Shown one piece after another: positions 60,648-64,000 of a DNA stretch of 64,000 bases (positions within the stretch are counted from its first letter, which is position 1; every line of letters starts with the position of its first letter). The position numbers and the translations under genes were made by a program. A model generated the notes under the pieces. It saw nothing but the letters and a program-made list of their open reading frames with translations. It was not told the origin of the DNA and did not search any database. Origin of the DNA: Emydura subglobosa (Eukaryota > Chordata > Testudines > Chelidae); the NCBI GenBank assembly GCA_007922225.1, contig ML679941.1:61723079-61787078 (forward strand), in the 5' to 3' direction.

Positions 60648-60710
60648 ATTTAGTAAAGCACTTAAGCACATGCTTAATGCTTAAGTGCTTTGCTGAATTG
60701 GGTTCTATTT
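60648..60710. repeat. Near-perfect short palindrome
   Basis: TTTAGTAAAGCACTTAAGC on the left is the inverse of GCTTAAGTGCTTTGCTGAA on the right with few mismatches; the loop is ACATGCTTAAT. Same family as 40966-41098 and 21926-22152 in texture. Confidence 0.75.
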
Positions 60711-61437
60711 GCGTTCAGCTGTCTCATAGTCGTCATTCATGTAATATTAGGTAGCAGTGGCAGTTGTAGACATGTTCAATCTCATGACTGTATGAAGTGC
60801 ACAAATTAGTTTAAGTAATACTTACATTAACAGTAAATTTCTTATTTCTAAGAAGCAAGGTATTAAGAATACTACTGTTATTCCCCGTTCTAAGTATAGG
60901 AAATACTTGCTCACAGATCTAATATCTACTTAATGCTAAAAGGAAACTTTTCGGAGTTGTTTGCTGTATATTAACTGTATAGAAATGTTAGTACATAAAA
61001 TCTGTGCATATTTGTGCTTTTAACCAGGTAGAATAAAACTTACAGTAATAAGTGTTAAAGAAGTTAGTACAAGTGTTAGACTTGTTAGTTTTAGGGCGCT
61101 ATACACATCATTAAGCACTAGATGTCTCTCTCAGTTTGTTTATAATAGTGTCAAGCCCTGGAGAGCTCTTCATTGTAACTTACCATTCCGTTGAAATGTA
61201 GTACTTGAAAAGGACAACATGCATGAATATACCTGCCCAAACAAATACAGGCATAATTAGATAATTTTTTTTTATAAAGGAACTGTTAACATTCATTTTA
61301 CTTGTCTGCATTTTATGTGGCCTAGAAAAAGTTAGCCACATACAAAACAGTGATACCAGAACAAATGATCCTACAAAAGTGATGAATACTAACAAGATTC
61401 CATTTATAACATTATGTTTGCATTAATACACATGTAG
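60711..61437. other. Gene-free sequence
   Basis: AT-rich, nothing recognised. The reverse frame at 61395-61180 has a hydrophobic look but no homology I can name and sits in low-complexity AT sequence. Confidence 0.35.
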
Positions 61438-61582
61438 CCACTGATCCTGCAGATACTTATTGTGTGTACTTTGCACACTGTGAATAGTCTATGTCTATGA
61501 TGCATTGTATCCGTGCAGTCAGTGACTAACAACGCACAGTGAAGTTAAGCATGATCATACATCTTTGCAGGACTAAGGCCTC
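61438..61582. repeat. Palindromic interspersed repeat
   Basis: CACTGATCCTGCAGATACTT near the left and ATCTTTGCAGGACTAAGGCC near the right form inverted ends, as in the repeat at 21926. Confidence 0.5.
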
Positions 61583-61973
61583 AAAACTGCTGGCATGTTA
61601 TTATTTAAGTGATGCACAAAACTAGTTATGTAAACTTTATTATAATGTAAACTTTTCTCTCAGTAGTGTCTGGTTGTCCTTCACCTTCAGAATCAAACAC
61701 ATACAGATACTTGAATTACATATCTGAAGTTGTTGTATTAATTTTTCTCTGTGTGTTAATTTAAATTTATAAGACTTTGCTTACATAGAACTGATTTCAT
61801 CTCTTTATAGCCAATCAGGGCTTAAGAAAATGGCTAATGCATCCTTTCTCTTTTCCTTCAGGGCCTCTGTTGGCATCATATCATCCAGCATTCATATGAT
61901 GCTGTAAGGCTAGACTTGTTCAAGGCATTTTAGGTGCCTAAAGATAGCCTAGCGCTTTTGATATCTGACTTGG
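61583..61973. other. Gene-free sequence
   Basis: No gene. The last 50 bases may be the start of duplication copy B (matching about 57280-57313). Confidence 0.35.
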
Positions 61974-61984
61974 AGAAGTTCAGT

Positions 61985-62988
61985 GCAGTGATGCTGAATC
62001 CATGCTAGTCCAAAGATATTAGAGAGACAAGGTGGGTGAGGTAATATCTGTTGTTGAACCAACGTCTGCTGGTGAGAGAGACATCTCAGGTATATCATTG
62101 GTTTCATGGTGCATGGTTTCATGGTGCTTTTATGCAGAATTCTTCGAGGTGGGCCGTGAAGAGGCTGGCATATTCGGGAGTCAAACCTAACTGTTCCCAT
62201 GGTTTGGACAAAGTGTTGTTGAATGTACAGTTGTTATGGGTGAGAATGAAATTGAAGTGTTTGGGGTGAATATCTGAGGGTTGTCCATTGACTTGTAAAT
62301 TGAGGCCTTCATCTATGCTGTCATTGTGAGGGATGGTGGTTCAAAGGAAATCTGCATAACACTTTCAAAAGCCTGGGAGCTTAAATTCTTAACTTTGCTA
62401 GACACTAAAAATCACGAACTGAGCACAGATACTAGATTTATGGTTTATTACAACAATCTATAATGCACTAACAACCCCTCCCCAGATTCTCTAGCCCCCC
62501 ACCCCCGGCCTTCCTTTCCTTCTTTGACTGGAGGGGTATTAACTGGCCATTTGACCTTGAATGGTGCCTTTGAAATATGTGTTAACTACTTATACTAAAC
62601 AGTCTATTCCAGCTTCTATTTAGCTGTGACACTATGACACCAGGTCTACACTACAGACCCATATCAGTATAACTATGTTGCTCAGGTATGTGAAAAATCC
62701 ATACCGACCTAAGGCCCCGTATAAACTGTGCTATGTCGACAGGAGAGCTCCCATTGACCTAGCTACTGTTGCTTGGGGAGCTGGATTGACTACGCTGATG
62801 GGCAAAGCTCTTCTGTGGGTGTAATAGCGTCTTCACTCAAGCACTACAGCTGCACAGCCGTAGCGCTGTAAGTGAACACAAGCCCTGAGTAAGTTTCCCA
62901 GACCTTAAGAAGAACTCTGTGTAACCTCTCTCTCACCACCAGAAGTTGGTCCAATAAAAGATATCACCTCATCACCTTGTTTCTTTGT
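61985..62988. mobile_element. Penelope-like element insertion with inverted tail, itself carrying a MITE
   Basis: AGAAGTTCAGT (61974-61984) and AGAAGTTCAAT (62989-62999) flank it and differ at one base. The left part (61990-62095) is the tail in reverse sense (AAGATATTAGAGAGACAAGG). The right part (62340-62637 plus 62886-62985) runs forward, with LDTKNHELSTDTRFMVYY-like coding at about 62398-62455 and the tail ending TTGGTCCAATAAAAGATAT. The MITE at 62638-62885 interrupts it. Confidence 0.75.
62638..62885. mobile_element. Harbinger-like MITE nested in the Penelope-like element
   Basis: Begins CACCAGGTCTACACTACAG and ends GCGCTGTAAGTGAACACAAGCCC; TGA flanks both sides (62635-62637, 62886-62888). 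Removing it plus one TGA restores a continuous Penelope sequence (ACACTATGA followed by GTAAGTTTCCCAGACC), which confirms the boundaries. Confidence 0.85.
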
Positions 62989-63270
62989 AGAAGTTCAATA
63001 CATCAAAATGTAGAGTTGGTTGCAGATATTGAACAGCCTAGTTGTTGATCAACTATGTATTTGAGTTTGTTTTCATAGTAAGGATGTTAATGAGGCTACG
63101 GTCTTGTCTTTTTTTTTTTTTTTAGCATAAATCACTATGTTAAGCGCGAAACTTCTTATCAGAAAATATCTCTATGTAAATTTCTACTAACAGTTAGGAA
63201 AGTAATTAAAGACATCACATTTAACAATTTAATATAAAATGAAAGAAAGTAAAGAACTAGCAACGTGTAA
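62989..63270 (+). repeat. Copy B of a diverged duplicated segment
   Basis: Aligns along its length with 57315-57625 (TTTGAGTTTG, GATGTTAATGAGGC, GCGAAACTTCTTATCAG, ACTAACAGTTAGGAAAGTAA, AAAGTAAAGAACTAGCAACG). The Penelope-like element inserted at its left side. Contains a T17-type run at about 63108-63123. Confidence 0.75.
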
Positions 63271-63504
63271 CTCAAATCAATGTTAGATCAAGGATTAAAT
63301 TGCTGAGGTATTTTGTTTTTAAATGTTGGCTTTTCAATATTGGTAAAAATTTTCTGTCTTGGAGACTTTTGTTAGCTCCTGAATGGTTGCAGACCTCTGA
63401 ACTTCGGTGCTACTCAAGTTTCACCATATTTTCTGGTATCAAATGTATATTACATTTTTTTTGAGGTTTGGATAACTTTAATTATCATGCATCTCTGTAA
63501 TTGC
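63271..63504. other. Gene-free sequence
   Basis: AT-rich linker, no feature recognised. Confidence 0.3.
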
Positions 63505-64000
63505 TAATTCTGGGTAAGTCCAGAAGCAGAAGCCCATCGGTCCCCAGTCTGTAGCTGTGCATGGGATTCTTCCGTCCTAAGTGCAGGACTCTGTAATTGT
63601 CCTTATTGAACTTCATCAGATTTCTTCTGGCCCAATCCTTCAATTTGTCTAGGTCACTCTATATCCTATCCCTACCTGCCAGGGTATCTACCACTCCCCC
63701 TAGCTTAGTGTCCTCAGGAAACTTGCTGAGGGTGCAATCTACCCCATCCTCCAGATCATTAATGAAGATGTTGAACAAAACCGGTTCCAGGACTGACCCC
63801 TGGGGCACTCCGCTTGTGACTGGCTGCCAGCTAGACATGGAGCCATTGATCACTACCCGTTGAGCCCAATGATCTAGCCAACTCTCTACCCATTTTATAG
63901 TCCATTCATCCAACCCATACTTTAACTTGCTGATAAGAATTCTGTGGGAGACCATATCAAAAGCTTTGCTATATCACGTCCACCACTTTCCCCATATCCA
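63505..64000 (-). pseudogene. CR1 LINE ORF2 reverse transcriptase fragment running off the window
   Basis: The reverse frame at 63955-63659 reads [37 protein letters not shown] and [13 protein letters not shown], then [19 protein letters not shown]. The catalytic FADD is replaced by FPED (63721-63710) and GSVLGP by GSVLEP, so it is dead. The 63505-63658 part continues with NLMRFNKDN-like and [13 protein letters not shown] sequence. It joins the same ORF region as the start of the CR1 at 45091. The 5' side continues beyond the window. Confidence 0.85.

Overview
The window looks like a draft nuclear contig from a sauropsid, most probably a turtle. The single-copy genes are two vertebrate myogenic bHLH factors. 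The remainder is littered with CR1 LINEs, Penelope-like retroelement pieces, MIR-type SINEs and PIF/Harbinger transposons, a mixture typical of turtle genomes. The species call rests on repeat content and gene similarity recalled from memory, not on a database search. One 400-base run of N (16210-16609) marks an assembly gap.

The genic core lies at 9.7-21.8 kb. MYF6 (MRF4), exons 10216-10734, 11015-11105 and 11386-11506, is followed on the same strand by MYF5, exons 19246-19740, 20588-20663 and 20919-21100. This is the conserved head-to-tail arrangement of the vertebrate MYF6-MYF5 locus. Both genes have a TATA box, three exons with identical intron phases and plausible polyadenylation signals. 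MYF5 is fully open. MYF6 is open except for an apparent 2-base duplication in exon 3, which puts the last residues out of frame. The segment between and around the genes (about 11.5-19.2 kb) is nearly free of recognisable transposons and includes a GC-rich block at 12.2-13.5 kb. This fits the known dense enhancer content of the locus, but no individual enhancer could be proven here.

Upstream (1-9 kb) are a degenerate Ty3/Gypsy pol fragment, an R2-like LINE fragment with a restriction-like endonuclease domain, a Penelope-like 3' piece and CR1 scraps. Downstream (22-64 kb) is an accessory, repeat-dominated landscape. It holds two near full-length PIF/Harbinger elements (29682-33606 and 46903-50964), each with a transposase gene converging on a Myb/SANT-like gene. 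It also holds related MITEs, several CR1 copies, a probable solo LTR inside a LINE, two hAT-like non-autonomous elements with 8-base target duplications, and many short palindromic repeats. Several insertions are nested and can be ordered in time.

No tRNA, rRNA, CRISPR or prokaryotic feature was seen. No exon of the expected neighbours PTPRQ or LIN7A was recognised, so the window probably lies wholly between them. No clearly new biological system was found. The best leads are the MYF6 frameshift, the inverted repeat flanking the assembly gap between the two genes, the TGA/TCA target duplications of the Harbinger group, and the nested or fold-back insertions.
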